Assembly (NCBI GenBank): GCA_019358945.1
Contig: JAHHIE010000012.1
Location: forward strand, 58,959-122,958
From: Stenomitos rutilans HA7619-LM2
GTDB lineage: Bacteria > Cyanobacteriota > Cyanobacteriia > Leptolyngbyales > Leptolyngbyaceae
DNA length: 64,000 bases
Direction of reading: 5' to 3'
The notes beneath the pieces are model-generated. The model was not told where the DNA came from, made no database searches, and saw only the letters and a program-made list of their open reading frames with translations. The translations under genes and the position numbers were made by a program. Shown here in pieces: positions 1-8,902 of the stretch (within the stretch, counting starts at the first letter, position 1; each line of letters starts with the position of its first letter).

Positions 1-573
1 GAGATAGAAGATATATTCCCAACCATAGTTATCGGTCAGCCAACCACCCACTGTGGGGCCGATCGACGGCGCAAACGTGGCTGTAATTGAGAACATTGCC
101 AGACCGATCGGCTGCTTTGACTTCGGTAACGTCATCAAAATGACGGTGAACGCCATTGGAATCAGCACACCACCCGTAAAGCCTTGTCCTGCGCGAAACG
201 CTACCATCATGCCCAGGTTGACTGAAAACGCACATGCCACCGAAAACATCAGGAACAGCGTGGCATTTACCAGCAGATAGCGCCGCACTGAAAACACCTG
301 CGATAACCATCCCGTCATGGGGATGACCACAATTTCAGCGACCAGATAGCCCGTTGAAATCCACGAACCCTCGTCGATCGTGGCACTCAAGGCACCCGTG
401 ATGTCATTCAATGACGCATTCGTGACCTGGATATCCAGCACCGCCATAAATGCGCCCAGCAAGGTTGCCATCACACCAACCCAATCTCGAAAAGAGATAG
501 TACGCTCTGTAGCGCCTTGGGGTGAAGCATTTGGAGGGAGGGTAGAAGAGCGATCGGTACGAGTGCTGGTCAT
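1..573 (-). CDS. MFS drug exporter, DHA2/EmrB family (3' part cut by window edge)
   Basis: The first 191 codons of a 14-TM-type major facilitator exporter run off the left edge; the C-terminal part is missing. The start is the ATG at 573. After a polar N-terminus the first membrane segment contains the DHA2-like LDIQVTNASLNDI motif. Further on comes the antiporter motif C pattern (GLAMFSITATFAPSIGPTVGGW). Family knowledge: EmrB-type carriers pair with an HlyD/EmrA membrane-fusion protein to expel hydrophobic compounds across both membranes by proton antiport. The next upstream gene on the same strand is exactly such a protein, 96 nt away, so the two probably form one transcript. The substrate cannot be inferred. 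Confidence 0.88.
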   Translation of the reverse strand, partial: MTSTRTDRSSTLPPNASPQGATERTISFRDWVGVMATLLGAFMAVLDIQVTNASLNDITGALSATIDEGSWISTGYLVAEIVVIPMTGWLSQVFSVRRYLLVNATLFLMFSVACAFSVNLGMMVAFRAGQGFTGGVLIPMAFTVILMTLPKSKQPIGLAMFSITATFAPSIGPTVGGWLTDNYGWEYIFYL

Positions 574-669
574 TGAGAATCGTTATTGATTGTTCGTTGT
601 TGGAGATGGTAGGAGTTGGTCTTTAAAGGCCATTTTCATCCCTCATCCCTCACCCCTCATCCCTTCCGT

Positions 670-2019
670 TCACGGCGTTTCAACAGTCGCTATAACAGAC
701 ATCCCAGGAGTAATACGAGTTTCATAGCCTCTGATACTGTCGGCATCAAAAACGATTTTGACGGGAATGCGCTGCACAATTTTAGTGAAATTGCCTGTGG
801 CGTTATCGGGTGGCAGGAGGGCAAATCTAGCACCGGATGCAGGTGAGAGGCTATCCACTTTGCCTCTAAACACGCGGCCTGGGAAGGCATCAATTTTAAT
901 TGCAACCGCTTGTCCAGATTGCATCTTTCCTAATTGGGTCTCTTTAAAGTTAGCCGTAATCCACGGCAGCGGCTGGACTAGAGACATTAACGTTTGTCCA
1001 GGCTGCACGCGTTGCCCTACCTGCACCGTGCGATTGCCAATGCGTCCCACAAGGGGAGCCGTGATCGACGTGTAGGCTAATTGCAGCCGAGCATTTCTGA
1101 GTTGAGCGTCTGACTGGGCAACAGTGGCTAGTGCGGCCTGATATTGTCGGCGATTGACTTCTGTTTGCTTGCCGCTCGCATTGGCCTGCTGCAAACCACC
1201 CTGGGTGGAATTAAGTTTTGCTTGAGCGTTGTCGAGGTTTTTCTGTGCCTGCACTACTCTGGCTTGAGCTTGCCTAATTTGTTCAGCGATCGCGTTGTAC
1301 TGTCCCTGCGTTGATTCATAGGTCGCTCTGGCTGTATCAAACTGCTCTTGAGCAACGGCACCCTCTCTAAGCAGCGTAGTGTAGCGCCTGTAGTCAAGCT
1401 CAGCCTTGACCAAATTGGCTTTCACTTGTGCCAGTTGGGCTTGAGCGGCTGGCACTCCTGCCTGTGCTTCTGCTAGCGACGCTTGTGATGTGGAGACGCT
1501 AGCAGCCGCTGCGTCAATGTTGCCCTGCGCCTGTGTGGTTAAGCCCTGCGCGTTGGTTGCGGTTACGCCAATATTCGCCTGCGCAACCTGCGCCTGCTGT
1601 TGAGCCACATCCAGGGCTGCTTTCGCTTGCTGCAAGGAAACATCGTAGTCACGGGGATCGAGCTTGACCAGCAATTGTCCTTGCTGCACCTGCTGGTTAT
1701 CATTAACAGCAACTTCGGTTACGGTGCCGTTGATGCGAGCATTAATGGGATGCACATCAGCCGTGATGTAAGCATCGTCAGTTTCAGCATGAGTAGCGGC
1801 AAAGCGCCACCAGCGATAGCCGAAAACACTACCGATAATCAGGCCAACACCCAAGGCACCAAAGAGAACCCACTTTCGACGCGGATGCCGCTTAGGCGCT
1901 TTGGCTTCTGGTTTCGGTTGATCAGCAGCCGGACTGGTCGGAGTGGCTTCCCGATCGAGGACGGCAGGCTTCTGACCATCGAGTTCTTGAGCCTGGTTAT
2001 CTGAGTTTATCGATTCCAT
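670..2019 (-). CDS. HlyD/EmrA-family membrane fusion protein
   Basis: This is the periplasmic adaptor of a tripartite efflux pump, about 449 residues from the ATG at 2019. The frame stays open up to 2109, but that extension has an untypical sequence, so the inner ATG is preferred; neither has a clear ribosome binding site. Visible parts: a Pro/Lys-rich cytoplasmic tail, one membrane segment at about residues 50-72, the biotinyl-lipoyl half motif (INARINGTVTEVAVNDNQQV), a long Ala/Gln-rich coiled-coil hairpin, and the closing beta-barrel section. It is transcribed ahead of the EmrB-like carrier. The outer-membrane partner (TolC type) is not in the window. Confidence 0.9.
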   Translation of the reverse strand: MESINSDNQAQELDGQKPAVLDREATPTSPAADQPKPEAKAPKRHPRRKWVLFGALGVGLIIGSVFGYRWWRFAATHAETDDAYITADVHPINARINGTVTEVAVNDNQQVQQGQLLVKLDPRDYDVSLQQAKAALDVAQQQAQVAQANIGVTATNAQGLTTQAQGNIDAAAASVSTSQASLAEAQAGVPAAQAQLAQVKANLVKAELDYRRYTTLLREGAVAQEQFDTARATYESTQGQYNAIAEQIRQAQARVVQAQKNLDNAQAKLNSTQGGLQQANASGKQTEVNRRQYQAALATVAQSDAQLRNARLQLAYTSITAPLVGRIGNRTVQVGQRVQPGQTLMSLVQPLPWITANFKETQLGKMQSGQAVAIKIDAFPGRVFRGKVDSLSPASGARFALLPPDNATGNFTKIVQRIPVKIVFDADSIRGYETRITPGMSVIATVETP

Positions 2020-2256
2020 ACTAAGGGCACCACAAAAGAGGTAATCATGGTTGATCGCATAAGGACAAGCCGTTGAGCCTGAAGGAATGAACTGAGTGAA
2101 TATCAGCAAAGCTGCGTTGAAGCGCTGACAATTGATTCAATTTCAGTCACCTCTCAAAGCCACTGTACTAGACACACTCTACTGTGATCATGACACTGAG
2201 GAGCGATCGTGCACATGTTGTGCAGGTTACACGGAACTGCAAGAGGCTTAGGGCAC

Positions 2257-2380
2257 GTCATCAATTAAGCTTGGAAGCCTTGCAGTATCAGCCTTACCGC
2301 GCCCGCCCTCACAAACCAGGCTAGGGGCTGTAACCCTTGCTGCAAGTCATTTATATGGGTAATTGATGACAGCCCCTAGC
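2257..2380. repeat. Nested inverted repeats, likely remnant of an IS/MITE end
   Basis: The 503-bp spacer between the efflux operon and hpnI holds two overlapping inverted repeats and no gene. GCTAGGGGCTGT (2320-2331) is the exact complement of ACAGCCCCTAGC (2369-2380). GTCATCAATTA (2257-2267) is the exact complement of TAATTGATGAC (2360-2370). The right-hand block therefore reads TAATTGATGACAGCCCCTAG, resembling a transposon terminal inverted repeat, with CTAG at the outer edge. No transposase fragment was seen. An alternative is an RNA with two mutually exclusive stems. Confidence 0.5.
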
Positions 2381-2612
2381 ACCTTAGCCATTCAAAATCG
2401 GTACATGTTGAACACCAATTACTTAGCACGCTAAGTATTAGTATAGTCTACACGCCTCCTGATCACCCATTACCTGGACAATACTGCTTCCTCAGAAAAT
2501 GATCACGATGCTTCGGTACGCCTGGGTTCCTGGTGATAAGCGACGTTGATACCTAGAAACCCAAAGCCTCTTGGTTTTTGTGGGCATGCAAAAGTATTTG
2601 GCGATCCTCTTT

Positions 2613-3887
2613 TCACCGTTGAGAGGGGAGAGCCGTTGCTTCTGTTTGCGCTGCACTGAGATATGGAGCAGTTACATCGGCAGCATCTGTTTGTGATGAA
2701 TCACTAGGCAGCGCTGAAGACCAACCAAGCAACTTGCCACTGGCGGTTAACGTCAGCGTATGCCCTCGCCACTCAATGCGATCGCCAGTGAAGCCATAGC
2801 ACCACAGCGCGAAACGAACCAGATCACTCAGCGGCACCAGCCACAATAGCTTTTGAGCCGTGGGGTCGCGCAACACCTTAACGCTTACCCCCCACGCCAT
2901 GAGCAGTCTGAATGCCAGGGTAAGACTTAACACCATCCAACTCAGTATGGAGCCGTGCATCGTCAGCAAGAAACAACCGCCAGCTACCGTGCCGAAGGTC
3001 AAAATTTGCCCCGCGTAGCCCCAGGGTTGAGAAAAGCGAATACCACGATTCCAGCGTGTTTGATGCTGCAAGAAGTCGGTTAACTGCGTGGCTGCTAACA
3101 TATGATCCACCACGTAACGGGACAACACAACCCGATACCCTAGATGCGTGGGTATGCGCCCCAAGTGAAAATCATCGTGCAGGTAGTTCGCAACGGCTGA
3201 AAACCCGCCGATCGCAGCCAGCACTGATTTTTGCAGCACAATGGTGGCACCAATGCCAAAGGTCATGCCCATCAACAGGCGAGAAACGAATACCGTTGGA
3301 ATCAGTTCTGTGGTAACGCCCAGAGCCTCAAGAGCTGCTATACGGCCTTGCGCTACCGAACGGTAGGTACAGGTGACGACTCCTACGGTCGGGTCGCGTA
3401 AGGGCTGCACCACTTGCATCAAATAATCGGAACCCACCTGAATGTCGCTATCGGCAATCAGCAAAAGGTCATGTTTAGCTTCTGTGACGGCATTTGCCAG
3501 GTTGCTAATTTTGCGGTTGAGGCCAATCGCACGATCGCTCACAACCAGACAAAGATCACAGGCAGGAAAGTCATGGATCAGTTGCTTGACGACAGCAATC
3601 ACAGGGTCGGTTGGGTCTTGGATGCCAAAAATGATCTGGTAAGTTGGATAGTCCTGGCGACAAAAGGAGGCAAGATTTTCGTAGGTGTTGCGATCAAGTC
3701 CACAAAGGGGTTTCAGAATGCTAACAGGCGGATGAAAATCAAGATCAGTATCCGTCGATTCAGTTAAAAAAGCGATCGCGGCATACAGTGCAAGACAGTA
3801 ATAAACGATGGCGCTTAAACAAAAGAGCAATGGTAAAAATGGAGCGTAATAGGTGATTCGCTCCATCTGCTTGAAGGCTGATAACAC
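2613..3887 (-). CDS. hpnI: Hopanoid glycosyltransferase HpnI (copy 1), GT21 family
   Basis: A 424-residue membrane glycosyltransferase of the ceramide-glucosyltransferase type. In hopanoid biosynthesis HpnI transfers N-acetylglucosamine to bacteriohopanetetrol. Signature parts: an N-terminal membrane segment, the PPVSILKPLCG start of the GT fold, the nucleotide-sugar ADSDIQV motif, a third acidic motif (DDFHLG), the QxxRW motif (QTRWNRG), and hydrophobic helices at the C-terminus. The GTG start at 3887 overlaps the TAG stop of hpnK by one base (TAGTG), indicating translational coupling; an ATG at 3866 is an alternative. A second full hpnI lies at 7652-8902 in the same cluster. Confidence 0.9.
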   Translation of the reverse strand: MLSAFKQMERITYYAPFLPLLFCLSAIVYYCLALYAAIAFLTESTDTDLDFHPPVSILKPLCGLDRNTYENLASFCRQDYPTYQIIFGIQDPTDPVIAVVKQLIHDFPACDLCLVVSDRAIGLNRKISNLANAVTEAKHDLLLIADSDIQVGSDYLMQVVQPLRDPTVGVVTCTYRSVAQGRIAALEALGVTTELIPTVFVSRLLMGMTFGIGATIVLQKSVLAAIGGFSAVANYLHDDFHLGRIPTHLGYRVVLSRYVVDHMLAATQLTDFLQHQTRWNRGIRFSQPWGYAGQILTFGTVAGGCFLLTMHGSILSWMVLSLTLAFRLLMAWGVSVKVLRDPTAQKLLWLVPLSDLVRFALWCYGFTGDRIEWRGHTLTLTASGKLLGWSSALPSDSSQTDAADVTAPYLSAAQTEATALPSQR

Positions 3888-4768
3888 TATCTGCTAGTGA
3901 CTCCTAAGTGGCGGTAATTAGTTAATTCAAAGCCCTGGTTGTGAATCACCGCGCGGACACGATCGCTCATGAGCGCGTCGCGTTCTGCCTGACCTAGCCC
4001 AAACGCTTCGTTCGCAGGTTCACCCGGTCTAGCAATGGCAGGATGGGCGTAGAGTTCCACCCGGTTGGCTTGAATTTGGGGAATAAGCTTCAGCAAATAG
4101 TCTTCTGTCATGCGACCGCTGTGCAACAAGCCATAGACGCGATCGACATATTGAATGCCGTGTGCCTGTAGCAATCGCTTTCCGTAAAGGCGCAGCCCCG
4201 CATAAACAAAGGACAATAGCCGTTTGATGACCCAATCTGAGGAGTCGGCGTTCAGCGCGATCGACGCTTCCTCATAGGGCAGGCGAATGAACCGAATCTT
4301 AAAGGCTTCTGCCAGATTCACGAGTTGGTGCAGTACCACTGGCTGAACGTGTACATGCACATGTCCATCTACATGAGAGAGCGGCAACCCAGTCTGATGG
4401 AACTTCTCTAGCTGTGCTTGAATTTCGAGCGGCAATTCTCGTCGGGCTGCACGGCTAAATTGGTAATACAGCCCTACTGTTTCTGGTTGGCTAGAAAAAC
4501 GGCCCTGAGCATCAACCAGATGGGGAATTTGAGTTGGTGGCAGCACCGATCGCCCACACGCCAGCACCAGATGTAGTCCTACCGCCAGGGTAGGATGAGC
4601 CTCTGCTAAAGCCACAGCCTCCTCAAAGGCATCCCCTGTCACCATCAAACTGGTGCTGGTTAAGACGCCCCGTAGATGAGCGTCGATAATGGCTTGATTA
4701 GCGCCCGAAGAAAAGCCAAAATCATCTCCATTAATGATCAGTTGTCGCTGCTGACTCTGTGTTTCCAT
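3887..4768 (-). CDS. hpnK: Hopanoid N-acetylglucosamine deacetylase HpnK (YdjC-like)
   Basis: A 293-residue protein of the YdjC/carbohydrate-deacetylase superfamily. HpnK removes the acetyl group from bacteriohopanetetrol-N-acetylglucosamine to give the free glucosamine. The metal-binding motifs are present: NGDDFG near the N-terminus (aspartate pair) and SHVDGHVHVHVQP about 130 residues in (histidine cluster). The start ATG at 4768 is preceded by a GAGGA ribosome binding site. It sits between hpnJ upstream and hpnI copy 1 downstream, with a 266-nt spacer before it and a one-base overlap after it. Confidence 0.9.
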   Translation of the reverse strand: METQSQQRQLIINGDDFGFSSGANQAIIDAHLRGVLTSTSLMVTGDAFEEAVALAEAHPTLAVGLHLVLACGRSVLPPTQIPHLVDAQGRFSSQPETVGLYYQFSRAARRELPLEIQAQLEKFHQTGLPLSHVDGHVHVHVQPVVLHQLVNLAEAFKIRFIRLPYEEASIALNADSSDWVIKRLLSFVYAGLRLYGKRLLQAHGIQYVDRVYGLLHSGRMTEDYLLKLIPQIQANRVELYAHPAIARPGEPANEAFGLGQAERDALMSDRVRAVIHNQGFELTNYRHLGVTSR

Positions 4769-5034
4769 CGTTTTCCTCAGTCAGGATCTCCGCTTTTCTG
4801 TATGATCTGGAGATCGAAGTAGTGCTCAGGCTAGGACGGCCTGTTCGCAAACGGTCTAGCAGTAACCGCGATCGCTTAACGTCTTCACAACTGGAAAAAA
4901 CACTGTGACACAGGTGTAGAACCGACAATAATATGGCCTCAATGCAAACGACTTCCGCTTCTAGTAGTCCGTCAAAATAGATTTGAGGGGTATACAAATG
5001 AAAACCCTCAAAACAGTAAAACAGTCTTGACACA

Positions 5035-6516
5035 CTAGTTAGATTCCCCAGCAAGTGGCGTTACTTGCCCCGTCTTCACTAAGTCTCGCCGTCTAGCGCG
5101 GGTGATTAAGAACTCTTTGGCTTCTTTATAGAGGCGCTTGCGCTCATTTCCTTTAAACATGGCGTTCTTGATGATGCGATAAATCGGCTTGGGTCGGAAG
5201 TAGTATTCATCGTAAAAACGATGCACCCACTCCAGCATTTCGGCACCAGACAGGTGTGGGAAGTTTGCCATCGGCAACTGCTGACCCAGTTCATCCGACA
5301 TCTTGGTGGTCATAATGATGCCTTGATCCTCGAACCATTCATACATCTCGGTGCCCGGATAGGCATGTGCAACGGACACTTGCAGAGTCTCAGGGTCCAT
5401 CTCCTTGGCGTATTCAATGGTTTCGCGAATAGTCTCGCGGGTCTCGCCTGGCAGACCAATGATGAAATCTGCGTGCACCTTGATCCCAACTTTGTGGCAG
5501 TCTTTGGCAAACTCCAGGGAACGTTTTGCGGTAATCCCTTTTTTGATATTTTTGAGAATCTGCTCATTACCGGATTCAAACCCAACGATAAACAGACGGC
5601 AACCAGAATCCGCCAGAATCTTCAAAGTGTCGTAATCTAGATGCGATCGCGACGTGGAAGACCATTGAAAGTTTAAAGGTTTGAACGCCTTTGCCATTTC
5701 GACCATGCGCTTGGGGCTGTAGGTAAACGTATCGTCATCAAAAAAGATTTCCTGCAAGCCTTCCGGTTTAAAGGCATCCAACGCCCACTCGACTTCATTG
5801 CGGACATCTTCGACCGATCGCGTGCGCCATCGATGTCCGTCGAACGTCTGGGGCCAGAGGCAGAAAGTGCAAAGTGCTGGACAGCCCCGCGTGGAGTACA
5901 TTGCCAGGTATGGATTCAGCAGGAACGGCACGTTGTATTTGGTAATATCCAGGTCGCGCTTCCAGATTTTGCTGACCCAGGGGAACCGATCGAGATCTTC
6001 TACGGGTGGTTCCGGTGCCGTTGAAACCATCTGATCGTCGCGTAGAAAATGCACACCCGGAATGGTATCCAGGGCTTCACCACTGGCAAAACGCGTCACC
6101 GCATAGTCAAATTCTTTGTGGGTGACGAAATCGATCGCGGTTGAGGCACGTAAGGCCACTTCAGGATGTGTGGTGACAGGCGGGCCGACAAAGGCAATCT
6201 TGAGGCTCGGCTTCAGTTCCTTCATCCGTTCCACAAGTGTGACGTCGTTTGTAAAGCCGACGTGTGAGGTGAACAGGATGACAAACTCGTAGTCGGCAGC
6301 AATGCGAACGGTCTCTTCTGGGCCAACGTGGTGAGGTGACGCATCCAACACTCGCGAATGGCCGCCAAGGTCGCGGATCATTCCCGCTGGATAGCCCAGC
6401 CAGACTGGATACCAGTAACTTTCGATCTCTCTCGTTGCAGGCCAGCGCGAACTGGCACCGCCGTCAAATTTTTCAAAGGATGGGGGATTGAGCAGCAGTG
6501 TTTTTAACAAGGTCAT
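5035..6516 (-). CDS. hpnJ: Hopanoid radical SAM protein HpnJ
   Basis: A 493-residue radical SAM enzyme. HpnJ is known to act on bacteriohopanetetrol glucosamine to form the cyclitol ether head group. An N-terminal B12-binding-like Rossmann domain (about residues 1-160) precedes the radical SAM domain, whose iron-sulfur motif CPALCTFC (CX3CX2C) lies near residues 212-219. Other strand motifs follow (EIFFDDDTF, FIVGFESGNEQ, HADFIIGLPGET). The start ATG at 6516 has a strong GAGGAGAGG site upstream. The order ferritin-like gene, hpnJ, hpnK, hpnI on one strand supports a single pathway. Confidence 0.93.
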   Translation of the reverse strand: MTLLKTLLLNPPSFEKFDGGASSRWPATREIESYWYPVWLGYPAGMIRDLGGHSRVLDASPHHVGPEETVRIAADYEFVILFTSHVGFTNDVTLVERMKELKPSLKIAFVGPPVTTHPEVALRASTAIDFVTHKEFDYAVTRFASGEALDTIPGVHFLRDDQMVSTAPEPPVEDLDRFPWVSKIWKRDLDITKYNVPFLLNPYLAMYSTRGCPALCTFCLWPQTFDGHRWRTRSVEDVRNEVEWALDAFKPEGLQEIFFDDDTFTYSPKRMVEMAKAFKPLNFQWSSTSRSHLDYDTLKILADSGCRLFIVGFESGNEQILKNIKKGITAKRSLEFAKDCHKVGIKVHADFIIGLPGETRETIRETIEYAKEMDPETLQVSVAHAYPGTEMYEWFEDQGIIMTTKMSDELGQQLPMANFPHLSGAEMLEWVHRFYDEYYFRPKPIYRIIKNAMFKGNERKRLYKEAKEFLITRARRRDLVKTGQVTPLAGESN

Positions 6517-6657
6517 TACCCTCTCCTCTTTAGGTGTAGATGTGCTTTAAGTGTGGATGTGCTTTGAAGCGTGGATGTGCTTGAAGCGTAATGCAGCCAT
6601 TAAAGATTGGCGGTGGTATTCAAGGCGTTTTTTGTTGGCACAAACAATCGATGTTGC

Positions 6658-7521
6658 TTAGGGCTTTGACGGACTCATTTGAGTGGTGTGCGTCGATCGC
6701 CGTTGGGGCAGTAGCTTTAGCACCTGTAGCGCGATCGCGGAGAGACGAGGAAAGAGTCGGGGTTGTAGCAGGCGATCGTCAAAGCGGCTCATCCGACGAG
6801 CATTCTCCTGCAAGCACATAGCAAACACTTTTTCAGGCGTCAGATTGTCGATAAAGTTGTTAGAAGACGCAGCTGTAAAACTCTCACCACTGCCACCCGC
6901 ACCACCAAACGATTTAGCCAGGTGCAAGAGGGCGCGGCTGTAATGCCACGACGCATGCATGCCTCTAAACAGATCGGCTCCCTGCCCTGACTGAATTTGC
7001 TGGTAAGTAATCCAATTCACAAAAAAGACGATGTGTCGCGCTTCTTCATCCAGAATTGGCTCAAAGACGGTGAAGATGGACTCTGGGAAATAGCCTGTTT
7101 GACGAGCTAGGCCAAACATCCCAAAGGCAAAGAACGAATCAAGGCATTCGCCGAACCCAAAGTCTACAAACTCTTGCTCAGGATGAGCCGGAATTCTGGT
7201 AGGCGCAGGTTCTGTGATTTCAACACCGTAATGGTTAATCAAGAATTCCAGCAGCCTACCGTGGCGGCTTTCTTCCTGCGCTTGCAAGGCCACCGCCTGC
7301 TGAATCAAAGGATCTTTCACCGTTTCAGCAAAGGCACCCACCATCACGCCTGCCTGCCGCTCCGTTTCTAGAGCAACCCGCCAAAAGGGAATCCCCCGCA
7401 AACGGGCCAAAGCATCCTCATCCAACTTGGGCCAGTCAATGGTTTCCGGCTCATAGGTGAGATGACTGTCTAAAAACGATCGCGAAAATAGCTCCTTGTG
7501 GGCATCCGTTCCAAGTCCCAT
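6658..7521 (-). CDS. Ferritin-like diiron protein in the hopanoid cluster
   Basis: A 287-residue all-helical protein with two carboxylate/histidine motifs, EESRHGR (about residue 85) and DEEARHIVFF (about residue 155), plus an isolated glutamate (ALETERQAG) in an earlier helix. This is the arrangement expected of a four-helix-bundle diiron site. The start is the ATG at 7521 because GGAGGAGG lies just before it; the longer frame to 7539 starts inside that site. It lies between hpnI copy 2 and hpnJ. The position suggests an oxidation in hopanoid tailoring or an iron/oxygen support role for HpnJ, but the reaction is unknown. Confidence 0.78.
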   Translation of the reverse strand: MGLGTDAHKELFSRSFLDSHLTYEPETIDWPKLDEDALARLRGIPFWRVALETERQAGVMVGAFAETVKDPLIQQAVALQAQEESRHGRLLEFLINHYGVEITEPAPTRIPAHPEQEFVDFGFGECLDSFFAFGMFGLARQTGYFPESIFTVFEPILDEEARHIVFFVNWITYQQIQSGQGADLFRGMHASWHYSRALLHLAKSFGGAGGSGESFTAASSNNFIDNLTPEKVFAMCLQENARRMSRFDDRLLQPRLFPRLSAIALQVLKLLPQRRSTHTTQMSPSKP

Positions 7522-7580
7522 ACGCCTCCTCCAAATCAATTAAACCCTGAGCAAAACGGTCAATTAAATCCTCAAGTCTG

Positions 7581-7648
7581 TTCTTTGCCTTTTATCTTTT
7601 ATCTTTTGCCTTTTACCTTCTGCCTTCTGCCCTCTGCCTTCTCCCCTG
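7581..7648. repeat. Pyrimidine-rich short tandem repeat tract
   Basis: A run of degenerate 6-7-mers (CTTTTATC, CTTTTGC, CTTCTGC) fills about half of the 130-bp spacer between hpnI copy 2 and the ferritin-like gene. The same CCTTCTG family recurs near 14735-14795, 41010-41090, 45945-45965, 47318-47350 and 59675-59705. Confidence 0.85.
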
Positions 7649-7651
7649 CAA

Positions 7652-8902
7652 TCAGCGAGGGCTAAGTTTAATGCTATTTGAGATACCAGAGGTCAGAACG
7701 ACCAGTTCTCCCTTCTTCGTTAACCGAAACAATTGACTGCGCCAGCGGAAGGTGTTGCCCAGAAAGCCATAGGCCCACAGGGTAAAACTCAGCAGATCTC
7801 TCAGTGGAGATAGCCAAAACCAGGCTCTGGCGACGGGATCGTTCAGGCAACGAACCCCAACGATCCAGGCCATTGCGATTCTGGTTAACAGGGTAAGGCC
7901 CCACAGGAGCCAACTCAAGAACGCGCCTCCGGTCATTAGCAACAACACAGTACTGCCAAGCGTACCATAGGTGAAAATGAGTCCGGCATACCCCCAAGGG
8001 CGCGACACCCGAATGCCCACTAACCAACGGATTTGGCGCTGTAAGGCATTAATCACCGTATCGTTGCTCGGTAGTACATGATCAACGACATAGGATGACA
8101 ACACGACCTGATAACCCGCTTGAGCCGGTAAATAACCTAACTGAAAATCATCTGCGAGGAAATTAGCGATCGCTTTAAATCCGCCAATTTCTTCTAAAAC
8201 AGAGCGACGAATGACGATCGTCTGCCCCATCGCAAACTTGGTACCCTCCAGTTGATTACTCACCAGCACCCCAGGGTGAAATTCTGTCGGAGTGCTAAGG
8301 GATTCCAACGTCGTCACCCAACCCTGGGTAATCGAACGGTAGAGACAGGTGATCACTCCAACATCGGGCTTTTTCAGCGGTTGCACTACCTGTTGCAGGT
8401 AATCTGGCCTTACCCGCACATCACTGTCAGCGAGCAGCAAAACATCGTAACTGGCTCTAGGCAAAGCGCTGGCGAGATTATTCACCTTGCGGTTAGTGCC
8501 CAAAATGCGCTCACTCACAATCAGTTGAATGTCTACCTCTGGAAAGTCCTGAATGATTTGCTTGACGACCTCCAAGCTGGAATCATGCAAATCTTGCACG
8601 CCAAAAATAATTTGGTATTCAGGATAATCCTGACGGCAAAAGGAGGCAAGGTTAGCATACGTTTTATCATCCGACCCACAGATGGGTTTCAGAATACTCA
8701 CTGGAGGATGAAAGCTGAGATCAACGTCAGTGTCCTGCTTTAAAAATTTGAAAGCAGCGTAGATAGCGTAGCCGTAGTAGCTAATGCCAGCTAAGCAGAG
8801 GCAGAATAAGGGCAAGAGTAAGTAAGGCGCGAATTCAACCCTGGCGATGGGAAATGCAGTTAGAAGCATTGAGAGAGACCAAAGAGAGTGTAGATACGCC
8901 AT
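7652..8902 (-). CDS. Hopanoid glycosyltransferase HpnI paralogue (copy 2), GT21 family
   Basis: A 416-residue protein clearly homologous along its whole length to the HpnI at 2613-3887. It keeps the PPVSILKPICG, ADSDVRV, ADDFQLG and QxxRW (QIRWLVG) motifs and the membrane helices at both ends, so it looks catalytically intact. The start ATG at 8902 was chosen; an inner ATG at 8869 is possible. As the first gene of the hopanoid cluster it may add a different sugar, use a different hopanoid acceptor, or be a redundant copy. Only divergence in the acceptor region could tell these apart. Confidence 0.85.
   Translation of the reverse strand: MAYLHSLWSLSMLLTAFPIARVEFAPYLLLPLFCLCLAGISYYGYAIYAAFKFLKQDTDVDLSFHPPVSILKPICGSDDKTYANLASFCRQDYPEYQIIFGVQDLHDSSLEVVKQIIQDFPEVDIQLIVSERILGTNRKVNNLASALPRASYDVLLLADSDVRVRPDYLQQVVQPLKKPDVGVITCLYRSITQGWVTTLESLSTPTEFHPGVLVSNQLEGTKFAMGQTIVIRRSVLEEIGGFKAIANFLADDFQLGYLPAQAGYQVVLSSYVVDHVLPSNDTVINALQRQIRWLVGIRVSRPWGYAGLIFTYGTLGSTVLLLMTGGAFLSWLLWGLTLLTRIAMAWIVGVRCLNDPVARAWFWLSPLRDLLSFTLWAYGFLGNTFRWRSQLFRLTKKGELVVLTSGISNSIKLSPR

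Noticed and set aside
29..310. 93-residue minus-strand frame at the left edge
   Set aside because: It lies out of frame within the MFS exporter, whose own frame is clearly coding.
4731..5054. 107-residue minus-strand frame between hpnJ and hpnK
   Set aside because: It overlaps the start of hpnK and the end of hpnJ, has no recognisable motif and no good ribosome binding site; it is more likely the leader of hpnK.
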